In this document: in pieces, positions 36,474 through 43,729 of the stretch | How the letters are laid out: the number at the start of each line of letters is the position of its first letter | Numbering within the stretch: position 1 is the stretch's first letter | Source: Caulobacter ginsengisoli | GTDB taxonomy: Bacteria > Pseudomonadota > Alphaproteobacteria > Caulobacterales > Caulobacteraceae | Assembly: GCF_030814835.1 (NCBI RefSeq) | Contig: NZ_JAUSVS010000011.1 | Span: forward strand, 1-64,000 | DNA length: 64,000 nucleotides | Direction of reading: 5' to 3' | Notes under the pieces: model-generated | Databases searched by the model: none | Told to the model about the DNA's origin: nothing | The model's input: only the letters and a program-made list of their open reading frames with translations | Translations under genes and position numbers: made by a program

Positions 36474-36944
36474 TTACCGCGTCACAGCGATGCCGCCTGG
36501 CTTGAAGCGCGCGAAATCCGGAAACGCCACGTCGTTGCGCGGCGCCGCGCCGGCATAGCTCTGGATGTCGGCCAGCATGCCGGGCCAGGCCGCATCCATC
36601 TCCCCGGTCCAGGCCTGGCCCAGCGCTTCGCGCGTCGCCCGGGCGACAAAGCCGAAGAAGGTCACGAACACTTCGCGCGGCACGTCATAACCCTCGTGGG
36701 TGACCATCTCGGTGCGCAGCATGTGGTCGGCGTAGCGGCGCTCGCCGATGAAATCGAGGATGGCCTCGAACACCCGGGCCAGCATCTCGCCCTTGATGGC
36801 CCCGTCCTGGTCCCGCCAGAAATAGGCCTGGGTGTCGGGAAAGGCCGCGAACATCAGCTCATAGACCCTGCCCGTCAGGTCGATGTCGCGCTCGGCGACC
36901 GCCTCGAGACTGGCCTCGACGCCGGCGGCGTAGCTGTAGCCCAT
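36474..36944 (-). CDS. Single-domain globin-like protein
   Basis: The ATG at 36944 has GGGGAG six bases upstream, giving 156 residues. The pattern fits a bacterial globin: helix A/B with FPDTQAYFW (CD corner), a distal-side segment MLARVFEAILDFI, and the proximal-His region MVTHEGYDVPREVFVTFFGFVA (His in THEGY). It could bind haem and sense or detoxify O2/NO. It lacks a reductase domain. Its sequence is distant from flavohaemoglobin, so the globin call rests on pattern. Confidence 0.7.
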   Translation of the reverse strand: MGYSYAAGVEASLEAVAERDIDLTGRVYELMFAAFPDTQAYFWRDQDGAIKGEMLARVFEAILDFIGERRYADHMLRTEMVTHEGYDVPREVFVTFFGFVARATREALGQAWTGEMDAAWPGMLADIQSYAGAAPRNDVAFPDFARFKPGGIAVTR

Positions 36945-37078
36945 GGCCATCTCCCCTGCCCCGGCAGCTTACGGGGCTGTCGCATCGGTGGGAACCGTGG
37001 ATGAAGCCCCCACCGGGCTGGCTGCGGGCGCGCTTGTAGCGCGCCTCGGCCGGCCATCCGCCCCCGAAGGGGGCGGAT

Positions 37079-37111
37079 AAAAAAACCCCGGACAGCTTGC
37101 GCTGCCCGGGG
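37079..37111 (-). terminator. Strong minus-strand terminator below the 34-residue peptide gene
   Basis: CCCCGGACAGC / GCTGCCCGGGG (37086-37096 with 37101-37111) forms a near-perfect stem with a 4-nt loop. On the minus strand it is followed by seven T (complement of 37079-37085). A second perfect hairpin (TCCGCCCCC / GGGGGCGGA, 37057-37077) lies just beyond. It would end the short transcript starting near 37380. Confidence 0.85.
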
Positions 37112-37207
37112 CCAATGGAAAGGGCCCTCGGGGGAAGACCCTTGCTCGACCTCACCTAACGCTACCTGTCGGGGGGGCGGCGGCGAGGACGACGGGGAGA
37201 GAGCGGC

Positions 37208-37312
37208 TTAGCCTGCGACAGCCATCAGGGACGATTGGGCCGGTACGGAGAGGGCCATGACCACGACCACAACCAGCGAGGCGGCGGCGATAGCTAGGGG
37301 AATGAGCTTCAT
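37208..37312 (-). CDS. 34-residue hydrophobic peptide divergent from an HTH regulator
   Basis: The reading frame gives MKLIPLAIAAASLVVVVVMA and then LSVPAQSSLMAVAG. A GGAAG Shine-Dalgarno lies 8 bases upstream of the ATG. It is either a secreted peptide cleaved at an A-x-A-like site (near VPAQ) or a small membrane peptide. It has its own terminator (37079-37111) and faces the regulator gene across operator-like palindromes. Support is the RBS, hydrophobic core, terminator and position. There is no homologue I recognise. Confidence 0.5.
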   Translation of the reverse strand: MKLIPLAIAAASLVVVVVMALSVPAQSSLMAVAG

Positions 37313-37422
37313 GGTCTTGACTTCCGGCTTCGTTTCCTGAAGGCGGCTGAGCCGCTCTCGTTGTCCCCGTTCTAGGGGGGCAGGCCGGATGAGGTCAGAT
37401 GCATCGGCGGTCGGCGACATGC

Positions 37423-37490
37423 GCAACGGTTGCAGATGGATCGCGCACCGGACATGCAACCGTTGCATTTGTTGCATGCAACGGGTTGCA
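37423..37490. promoter_or_regulatory. Array of CAAC(N)GTTG palindromes between the peptide gene and HTH regulator 1
   Basis: Four overlapping dyads occur in 68 bp: GCAACGGTTGC (37423), TGCAACCGTTGCA (37455), GTTGCATGCAAC (37471) and TGCAACGGGTTGCA (37477-37490). The core CAAC-N0-2-GTTG is shared with the promoter of the paralogous regulator at 41862. Autoregulation by the HTH proteins is inferred. Confidence 0.7.
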
Positions 37491-37522
37491 TTTCCGTGCA
37501 GGTTGATGGAATTCTTCCGGGC

Positions 37523-38467
37523 ATGACGATGGCGGCGACGACGGAAAACGGGGCGTTTTCGGCAAAGCTGGAGCTGGTGCTCAAGGCGTTGTCGATGAGT
37601 CGTGGCCGGCTGGCGGCGGACCTGGGGGTCGACAAGTCCCTGGTCGGGCGCTGGGCCTCAGGGACGGTGACGCCCTCGCAGCACAATCTCTCGAACCTGA
37701 CCCAGCTGCTGGCGTCCAAGCGGCCGGGCTTCACGATGCACGACTGGGACCGCGACCTGGAAAGCCTGGCGGCGCAGTTCGGGGTCAGTCCCCCGGCGGT
37801 CAACGGCCACGCCCCAGCCCTGAACGGCCATGCGCCCCAGCCCCGCACCGAGGACCTGACCCTGCTGGCCCCGCTGCTGGACCAGGCGCGGATGGCCACC
37901 GAGCGGCGCGGCAAGGCCTATGAGGGCTTCTGGCGCACCACCCGGCCGTCGGTGATGATGCCGGGCCTGTTCTTCCACGACTTCGGCATGATCCGCCGCG
38001 GCTCCAGCGGCATGCTGGACTTCCAGATGGGCGGCTCGGGCTTGCTGTGGGAAGGCTGGATGCTGCCGGCCGAGGGCCAACTGTTCGTCATCCTCTACGA
38101 CACCGTGGGCCTGACCCCGGTGTTCCTGATCTTCAATGGCGTGCCCCTGCCCAAGGCCGAACTGCTGGACGGCATCGTCACCGCCGCCGCCCTGGACGCC
38201 GCCCGCACCCCGTCCAGCTATCCGATCATCCTGGAGCGAATCGGCGACCTGACCGGCGACAAGGCGGCGGACGACGCCCGCTGCCAGGAACTGCTGAACC
38301 AGGACACCCGCGCCCCGGTCGACGGCCTGCCGGACAACATCAGGCGCCACCTGCTGCGCGACATCGGCCCCGAGGCGGCCGCCAAGGGCGGGCCGCTGCT
38401 GCTGCTGGCCCCCGCGACCGGATCCCTGACCCGCGGGGTCAGCGCCGGCGGGCACCTGCACGGCTAG
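37523..38467 (+). CDS. HTH (XRE-like) regulator with conserved C-terminal domain, paralogue 1
   Basis: The 314-residue protein has an N-terminal HTH (FSAKLELVLKALSMSRGRLA, then ADLGVDKSLVGRWASG as the recognition helix). A linker with NGHAPALNGHAPQ follows, then a C-terminal domain of about 190 residues marked by ERRGKAYEGFW, LIFNGVPLPKAELLDG, LERIGDLTGDKAADDARC and LLRDIGPEAA. The paralogue at 41862-42764 shares both the HTH (about 60-70 percent identical by eye) and these C-terminal motifs. The C-terminal domain matches nothing I know and could be a ligand sensor. The TAG stop is in the CTAG of repeat element F. Confidence 0.75.
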   Translation: MTMAATTENGAFSAKLELVLKALSMSRGRLAADLGVDKSLVGRWASGTVTPSQHNLSNLTQLLASKRPGFTMHDWDRDLESLAAQFGVSPPAVNGHAPALNGHAPQPRTEDLTLLAPLLDQARMATERRGKAYEGFWRTTRPSVMMPGLFFHDFGMIRRGSSGMLDFQMGGSGLLWEGWMLPAEGQLFVILYDTVGLTPVFLIFNGVPLPKAELLDGIVTAAALDAARTPSSYPIILERIGDLTGDKAADDARCQELLNQDTRAPVDGLPDNIRRHLLRDIGPEAAAKGGPLLLLAPATGSLTRGVSAGGHLHG

Positions 38468-38650
38468 AACCAATCGACATTCAGGCTTTGAAACCTCCTA
38501 AAACCCGCTCACCCCGGCGAATGCCGGGGCCCAGATCATAAGGCTCGGTCTGGCGGTCTATCCCCAATGCGGCGGATGCATCTGGATCCCGGCATTCGCC
38601 GGGATGAGCGGTCAAAAGAACGGGTCGCCGCCGAATGTCGAACGCCCTAG
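38464..38650. repeat. CTAG-ended inverted-repeat element, family F
   Basis: The ends CTAG-AACCAATCGACATTC (38464) and GAATGTCGAACGCCCTAG (ending 38650) are near-complementary. Inside is CTCACCCCGGCGAATGCCGG / CCGGCATTCGCCGGGATGAG. Both terminal CTAGs are the stop codons of the convergent flanking genes. The ends belong to the same family as those at 39574-39800 and 73-92. Confidence 0.85.
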
Positions 38651-39480
38651 GGGCGGCCGAACAACCGGCCGAGGACGCCGCGAGGCCGGGGCGGCGCGAT
38701 CAGCCGATCCCATTCCGCCAGCCAGTCGGCTTCCTGGCCGCTCGCCATGCGGGCCTGCAGGGTCATCGGTGCGTCGAACGGCTCCCCGGCCTTGCGGCGG
38801 CGCTGCTCCTCCGCGAGCAGGCGGGTGAAGACGACATTCCAGACGAAGAACTGGTGGTCCTTGGCGTCGGCGAAGGCGGTCGGATCGCGCAGCAGGCGCT
38901 CAAGCTCCTCGGCGGTCAGGTCGCCGGCTCGAAAATGATCCAGGGGTGAGCGGACAGGCTCGACCCGGACATAGCCGCCGCCCTCGCGGCGCAGGTGGTG
39001 GCTCTTGAGGAAGCCGTCCGAGGGAGTCTCCCCAAGCAGGCCGAAGATCTCCAGTTCGACCTCCAACGGAACGCCCTCGGCATGGGCGACCACCTCATCG
39101 TCACGATCGCCTGGAAAGGGGGCGGCAAGGTCGGGAGGGACGGCGGGGTAGACGTGATCGGCGCCCTCGGAGGCAAAGTGGCGTGTAGGGTAGCCCCCCG
39201 GCCAGCGGCCCAGCACCTCGGCTATCAGGGCCGCCCGGTTGGCCAGATAGGGATGCGGGGGCGGGTCGTCATCGTTGCGATCCAGGAGATCCTCGGGCGC
39301 CGAGCGCCAGAAGAGGGTGGCGGCGGTGCCGGCGTCGCAGGCGTCCTGGCGAACAATCCAGAGAGGGACGTCGTCGCCCTGGTCCCAGTTCCAGGAGACG
39401 GCGACACCATGCCAGTCGCGTGGGCCCCGCGCCGCCAGCCAGGCAATGGTCCGGTCCAGAGTGAGCTGTCTGCGGTCCAT
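38647..39480 (-). CDS. DUF4274-containing protein
   Basis: AGGAGG precedes the ATG at 39480, giving 277 residues. The first 90 residues match DUF4274 (TIAWLAARGPRDWHGVAVSW, then NWDQGDDVPLWIVRQDACDAGTAATLFW). The remainder is unfamiliar, with a domain containing LDHFRAGDLTAEELERLLRD and FFVWNVVFTRLLAEEQ. The family is scattered and has been seen in polymorphic toxin/immunity contexts, but no toxin partner lies here. Function unknown. Confidence 0.7.
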   Translation of the reverse strand: MDRRQLTLDRTIAWLAARGPRDWHGVAVSWNWDQGDDVPLWIVRQDACDAGTAATLFWRSAPEDLLDRNDDDPPPHPYLANRAALIAEVLGRWPGGYPTRHFASEGADHVYPAVPPDLAAPFPGDRDDEVVAHAEGVPLEVELEIFGLLGETPSDGFLKSHHLRREGGGYVRVEPVRSPLDHFRAGDLTAEELERLLRDPTAFADAKDHQFFVWNVVFTRLLAEEQRRRKAGEPFDAPMTLQARMASGQEADWLAEWDRLIAPPRPRGVLGRLFGRP

Positions 39481-39573
39481 CCTTGCCTCCTTTGCGGCCA
39501 AGCTGGCGTGCTCTTCGCTTCCGAAGTTCGTCGGAGCCTGCCACGAGATGTGGCGAACTTCGAAATCGGGACA

Positions 39574-39800
39574 CTAGGGCCGATCGACATTCATCGATCT
39601 CTGAGATTCACACTCCCACCTAAATTCCGTCATGGCCGGCCGAAGGGCCGGCCACCCATAGACTCGGTGCGTCAAGCCGCTCTCGGACAGCGCCGCCGCT
39701 AACCGTCATTGCCGGTGTTTATGGGTCGCCGGGACAAGCCCGGCGATGACGGTTGAAGGGTGGTTTGGAGCTATCACACCTGAATGTCGATCGATCCTAG
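39574..39800. repeat. CTAG-ended inverted-repeat element, family F/G
   Basis: The ends CTAGGGCCGATCGACATTCA (39574-39593) and TGAATGTCGATCGATCCTAG (39781-39800) are complementary at 18 of 20 positions. Inner palindromes include GGCCGGCCGAAGGGCCGGCC and ACCGTCAT...ATGACGGT. The right CTAG is the stop of the DoxX-like gene. The left end lies just upstream of the DUF4274 gene. Confidence 0.8.
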
Positions 39801-40522
39801 GCGTCCGCTCTTCCGAGCGAGTCGGCCATGATCCAGGCCGTCCCCAGCAGCACCAGGGTCACGCACAGCTCCGACCAGTTCTCGCCCGCCCGGGGATCGG
39901 CCAGGATGTGCGGCCCGTGGGCCAACAGGGCGAACAGAGCGTACATCGCCCCCAGCAGGACCATCGCCAGCCGCGCGCGAACGCCGGACAGCAGGGCCAG
40001 GCCGGCCGCGGCCTGCGCCACGCCCGTCGCATAGACCCAGAACAGCTGGCTTGGCGGCAGCCAGGCCGGGACGAAGGGCGCGCTGAACTTGGCGTAGACG
40101 AAATGGGCGGCGCCGAAGACCAGCAGGCAGAGGCCAAACGCCAGTCGGGAGACCCGGGCCAGGCCGCCCGGGCCGCCGGCCATCGCCCAGGCCGCCGCCG
40201 CGCCGGCCATCATGCCGACCAGCTCGCAAAAGCTCTCCCAACTGACGAATACGGCGGGCCTGGCCAGCAGTTGCGGGGCGTTCACGGCCGCCACCCAGAA
40301 GGCCAGCAGGCCGGTCAGGGCCATGGCGCCCAGGCTCGCCGCCCGCGGCAGGTTCATCGCCGCCCCGCCCAGGATCAGGAGGGCGGCCGTCGCGTAGAGG
40401 ACGATGTCGTGGAGCGGAAAGCCGGCCGGGAGACGCTGCCCGACCGCCAGTTGCGGATACAGCAACCCCATCACCCCCAGGGCGATGGCGCTAAGACCAA
40501 AAAACCGTCCGCCGTTGCTCAT
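39797..40522 (-). CDS. DoxX-like membrane protein
   Basis: This 241-residue protein has about six to seven transmembrane helices. The C-terminal half (FGAAHFVYAKFSAPFVPAWL, then QLFWVYATGVAQAAAGLAL) carries the DoxX/DoxD-like pattern. The start at 40522 follows GGGGAG and lies 12 bp after the ADYC-like gene on the same strand, so it is the third gene of the NG-repeat/ADYC operon. Its role there is unknown. DoxX relatives are often accessory membrane proteins in thiol or redox chemistry. Confidence 0.75.
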   Translation of the reverse strand: MSNGGRFFGLSAIALGVMGLLYPQLAVGQRLPAGFPLHDIVLYATAALLILGGAAMNLPRAASLGAMALTGLLAFWVAAVNAPQLLARPAVFVSWESFCELVGMMAGAAAAWAMAGGPGGLARVSRLAFGLCLLVFGAAHFVYAKFSAPFVPAWLPPSQLFWVYATGVAQAAAGLALLSGVRARLAMVLLGAMYALFALLAHGPHILADPRAGENWSELCVTLVLLGTAWIMADSLGRADA

Positions 40523-40534
40523 GGAACTCCCCGT

Positions 40535-41326
40535 TCAGCGCTTCTCCACGCGCGTGTAGATCAGGGCCCCGCGCTTCCTGGCCCGTTCGAGGTCGCAGCC
40601 GCCCTGGAATCGCGAGCCCCGCTTGCGCAGGTCCTCCAGGCTCAGCAGGTCGGGCCAGCGGGTGCGGTCGGCGCAGACCGCGCCGGTCGGGCCCCAGCCG
40701 GCCTCGAAGGCGAATTTGACGTCCTCGCCCGTCTCCGATCTCTGGATGCCGATATCGTCGAAGACGTCGATGGTGGTGCCGTTCTTGGTGAAGGCCTGGC
40801 CGCGGCCGTCATAGTCGGCGCGGACCGTGTGCTGGCAGGCCTCGTAATAAGGCAGCAGGTCCTCGCCCTTGGGGCCTTCCTTCCAGGGATTGTAGCCCCA
40901 GAGGATGCATTTGCCCTGCGAACCGGAGGTGCAGGTCAAAAACCAGGCCTTGGGATTCTTGACGAACTGCCCCTTGTCGTCCCAGGCGCCCGCGACCGGG
41001 AAGCCCGCCTCGCGGCCATAGGCGTCGCTGTCGCAGAGCGGGCTGTACTGGCCGGTCTCGGGGTCCTTGATCGAGAAGGCGTGCAGCAGGACGTCCGGCT
41101 GTTCCTTGGAGGGGGTGACCGAATCGATGCGGACGGTGGAGGGAAGGCCGTCGATCTCCATGTCGAACTCGGCCCCGACCAGGTCCCTGGAGGTCAGGCG
41201 GGCGTCGGGGGTGACCAGGACGAAGGTCGTGCCCTCGACGCTGAGGACGGCATCCGCGGCCCGGGCGGGGCCGCCCACGATCAGGGCCAGGCCCGCGAGC
41301 GTCAGGGCCAGGAAGAGTCGGGCCAT
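40535..41326 (-). CDS. Secreted ADYC-domain-like protein
   Basis: The 263-residue product starts with a signal peptide (MARLFLALTLAGLALIVGGPARA). It is Cys-rich and has LLPYYEACQHTVRADYDGRG, the central motif of the ADYC family with Asp in place of the usual Cys, together with FTCTSGSQGKCILWGYNPW and a C-terminal EDLRKRGSRFQGGCD. It should be periplasmic or secreted. The operon context (NG-repeat peptide upstream, DoxX-like membrane protein downstream) is unusual and suggests a joint extracytoplasmic function. Homology was judged from memory. Confidence 0.65.
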   Translation of the reverse strand: MARLFLALTLAGLALIVGGPARAADAVLSVEGTTFVLVTPDARLTSRDLVGAEFDMEIDGLPSTVRIDSVTPSKEQPDVLLHAFSIKDPETGQYSPLCDSDAYGREAGFPVAGAWDDKGQFVKNPKAWFLTCTSGSQGKCILWGYNPWKEGPKGEDLLPYYEACQHTVRADYDGRGQAFTKNGTTIDVFDDIGIQRSETGEDVKFAFEAGWGPTGAVCADRTRWPDLLSLEDLRKRGSRFQGGCDLERARKRGALIYTRVEKR

Positions 41327-41347
41327 GGATGATCCCCCAAACAGAAA

Positions 41348-41373
41348 GTCCCGGACGGTTGCCCGCCCGGGAC
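41348..41373 (-). terminator. Intra-operon hairpin between the NG-repeat peptide and ADYC genes
   Basis: GTCCCGG / CCGGGAC (41348-41354 with 41367-41373), with a 12-nt loop, is followed on the minus strand by TTTCTGTTT. It lies 24 bp past the peptide stop and 21 bp before the ADYC start, so it could terminate most transcripts after the peptide gene. This would make the peptide much more abundant than the ADYC protein. Confidence 0.55.
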
Positions 41374-41397
41374 AGGAGCCTGAAAAACCGGTGTTGT

Positions 41398-41700
41398 CTA
41401 GCGGACGGCGAGGGCCTTGCCGTCGGCCAGCCGCACGGCGGTGACCTTGGGCGCCACGACCGGCGCGCCGGTGCGGGCCGCGCCGTTCACCTTGGAGCCG
41501 TTGAGCTGCAGGCCGTTGGGCTGGACGCCGTTGAACGGGATGCCGTTCAGGCTGACGCCGTTGAACGGGATGCCGTTCAGGCTGACGCCGTTGAAGGGGA
41601 GGCCGTTCAGCGTGACGCCAGCCGCCGCCGGGGTGGCGATCAGGGCCGGGGCGGCGAGCAGGGCGGCGGCGAGGGCGATGCGGGCGATCGTCTTGGTCAT
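41398..41700 (-). CDS. Exported NG-pentapeptide-repeat protein
   Basis: The 100-residue precursor has a clear signal peptide ([20 protein letters not shown], cleavage near TPAAA). The mature part is a run of nine five-residue units with invariant Asn-Gly: [46 protein letters not shown]. In register it reads V-S-L-N-G / I-P-F-N-G, which fits a pentapeptide-repeat solenoid turn. The repeat is encoded by a 30-bp tandem unit present twice exactly and once imperfectly (41524-41613). It is the first gene of an operon with the ADYC and DoxX-like genes and faces an HTH regulator. Confidence 0.75.
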   Translation of the reverse strand: MTKTIARIALAAALLAAPALIATPAAAGVTLNGLPFNGVSLNGIPFNGVSLNGIPFNGVQPNGLQLNGSKVNGAARTGAPVVAPKVTAVRLADGKALAVR

Positions 41701-41738
41701 GGTCGTTTCCTAAAAAGTGGGGCGTGTCGGCGCCCCGA

Positions 41739-41830
41739 GTTGCGTTGGCGGTCTTATGATTGGCCGAACGGTGTGCGTTCAGTTGCGACGGCGCGCGCAT
41801 CGAGGCGCACAACGTTGCGCACAACCGTTG
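41739..41830. promoter_or_regulatory. CAAC(N)GTTG operator-like repeats between the NG-repeat operon and HTH regulator 2
   Basis: Perfect or near-perfect dyads CAACGTTG (41810-41817) and CAACCGTTG (41822-41830) lie next to each other. Additional GTTGCG half-sites occur at 41739 and 41782. The same core is found upstream of the paralogous regulator (37423-37490). Confidence 0.65.
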
Positions 41831-41861
41831 CGTTTTGCCGGCGGCGTGGGATGCTCTCCCC

Positions 41862-42764
41862 ATGCCGGACGCCGCCCACGACGCCCCCCTTTCCGCCAAG
41901 CTGGAACTGGTCCTAAAAGCTTTGAACATGAGCCGCGGCCGGCTGGCGGCCGACCTGGGGGTCGACAAGTCGCTGGTCGGGCGCTGGGTGTCGGGGGCCT
42001 ACATCCCCTCAGGCCACAACCTGGCGCGGCTGACGGCGTTGATCGCCGGGCGGCGGACGGGCTTCACCCTGGCCGACTGGGATCGATCGCTCGCCGACCT
42101 GGCGGCTGTGTTCGGTGTCGATCCGATCGTGACCCGGCCTACCGCCGCCCGGGGCGCGGACGACCCCGCGACCATCCGTTTCGCCAGCGCCGCCACGGCG
42201 CGCCGCGAAACCGAGCGACGGGGCGAGGCCTATGAAGGTTTCTGGCGGGCCCTGCAGCCGGCGGTGACCCAGCAGGGAACACTGTTGGCCAGCCAGGCCT
42301 TCATCCGCCGGCAGGACGGCCTGCTGCGTATCTGCTGGGGTGGCGCGGGCTGGCGGTGCAGCGGCTGGCTGATGCCGGTGATGGGCCAGCTCTACGGCAT
42401 GATGGCCGACGACGCCGACGACTCCATCCTGTTCTGCATCCTCAACGGGGTGTCGATGCCCCGGGTCGAGGCCATGGACGGCCTCATCCTGGTCAACGCC
42501 AAGGACGTCACCAATACGCCCACGGCCGGCGCCTGCCTGCTGCAGCGGATCGGCGATCTCACCGGCGATCCGGCCGCCGACGAGGCGCGGTACGAGAGCC
42601 TGCGCGCGGCGGCCGGCGTGGCCGAGGACGTGCCGGACGACATCCGCGCCCACCTGTTTCGCGATATCGGCCCGGAAGTCGCCCGGGGCGGCGGCGACAT
42701 GCTGTTGCGCGCGCCCCTGCTGCGGTCGATGTCGAAGGGCGCCCCGGGCGGCGGCTGGTCTTGA
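41862..42764 (+). CDS. HTH (XRE-like) regulator with conserved C-terminal domain, paralogue 2
   Basis: The 300-residue protein starts MPDAAHDAPLSAKLELVLKA. It has an HTH nearly identical to paralogue 1 (SRGRLAADLGVDKSLVGRW) and the same C-terminal domain motifs (ERRGEAYEGFW, LQRIGDLTGDPAADEAR, HLFRDIGPEV). It is divergent from the NG-repeat/ADYC/DoxX operon and very likely controls it through the CAAC(N)GTTG sites. Its stop overlaps the TTG start of the next gene. Confidence 0.8.
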   Translation: MPDAAHDAPLSAKLELVLKALNMSRGRLAADLGVDKSLVGRWVSGAYIPSGHNLARLTALIAGRRTGFTLADWDRSLADLAAVFGVDPIVTRPTAARGADDPATIRFASAATARRETERRGEAYEGFWRALQPAVTQQGTLLASQAFIRRQDGLLRICWGGAGWRCSGWLMPVMGQLYGMMADDADDSILFCILNGVSMPRVEAMDGLILVNAKDVTNTPTAGACLLQRIGDLTGDPAADEARYESLRAAAGVAEDVPDDIRAHLFRDIGPEVARGGGDMLLRAPLLRSMSKGAPGGGWS

Positions 42765-43729
42765 GCGACGAGGAAGACGACATCCTCGAAGTCACGCTCG
42801 AAGCGGGAAGCGGGCGGCTGGACAAGGCCCTGGCTCTGGCCTTGCCTGCCCTGTCGCGGGCCAGGCTGCAGGCCCTGATCGGCGAAGGGCGGGTCAGTTT
42901 CGACGGAGTGGCGGTGCGCGACGGCTCGGCCAAGGCCAAGGCCGGACCCTACGAGATCGCCGTCCCACCGCCCGTCGCGGCCGAGCCGGCGCCCCAGGCC
43001 ATTCCCCTGAGCGTGCTCTACGAGGATGCCTACCTCATCGTGGTCGACAAGCCGGCCGGCATGGCCGTGCACCCGGCCCCCGGCACGCCCGACGGCACCC
43101 TGGTCAACGCCCTGCTGGCCCATTGCGGCGACACACTGTCGGGGATCGGCGGGGTGGCGCGGCCGGGGATCGTCCACCGGCTGGACAAGGAGACCAGCGG
43201 GGTGATGGTTGCCGCCAAGACCGACGCCGCCCACCAGGGCCTGGCCGCCCTGTTCGAGCGCCACGACATCGACCGCATGTATCTGGCCCTGACCCGGGGC
43301 GCGCCCTCGCCGGCCCGGGGAAGCATCGAGGGCAATATCGGCCGCTCCTCCGCCGACCGTAAGAAGATGGCGGTGCTGAAGAGCGGCGGGCGCCATGCGG
43401 TGACTCACTACGTCGTCGAGAAGACCTACGGCCCCGCCGCCCGGCCCCTCGCCGCCCGCGTCGCCTGCCGCCTGGAGACCGGCCGCACCCACCAGATCCG
43501 CGTCCACCTGGCCAGCCGCGGCGCGCCCTGCCTGGGCGACCCCGCCTACGGCTCCGGCTCGCCCGCCGCCCCGGTCAAGGCGGCGATGGCTGAGGCGGGG
43601 CTGGCGCGGCAGGCGCTGCATGCGGCGCTGCTGGGCTTCGTCCATCCGATTACCGGTGAGGCCTTGCGCTTCGAGACCCCGCCGCCGGCCGACATGCGGG
43701 TGCTCGAGGCGCTGCTGGAGGCGTTGTGA
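42761..43729 (+). CDS. rluD: RluA/RluD-family pseudouridine synthase
   Basis: The best start is TTG at 42761 (TTGA overlap with the previous stop), giving 322 residues. It has an N-terminal S4-like RNA-binding domain (GRLDKALALALPALSRARLQALIGEG) and the RluA-class catalytic motif RPGIVHRLDKETSGVMV (Asp near residue 142). GRTHQIRVHLA and a late LHAALLGFVHP are also present. It should make pseudouridines in large-subunit rRNA (the 1911/1915/1917 type if RluD). The exact target is not determined by sequence. Confidence 0.88.
   Translation: MSDEEDDILEVTLEAGSGRLDKALALALPALSRARLQALIGEGRVSFDGVAVRDGSAKAKAGPYEIAVPPPVAAEPAPQAIPLSVLYEDAYLIVVDKPAGMAVHPAPGTPDGTLVNALLAHCGDTLSGIGGVARPGIVHRLDKETSGVMVAAKTDAAHQGLAALFERHDIDRMYLALTRGAPSPARGSIEGNIGRSSADRKKMAVLKSGGRHAVTHYVVEKTYGPAARPLAARVACRLETGRTHQIRVHLASRGAPCLGDPAYGSGSPAAPVKAAMAEAGLARQALHAALLGFVHPITGEALRFETPPPADMRVLEALLEAL

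Noticed and set aside
41524..41613. Tandem 30-bp repeats as a possible CRISPR
   Set aside because: The units are contiguous without spacers and encode the NG-pentapeptide repeat in frame.
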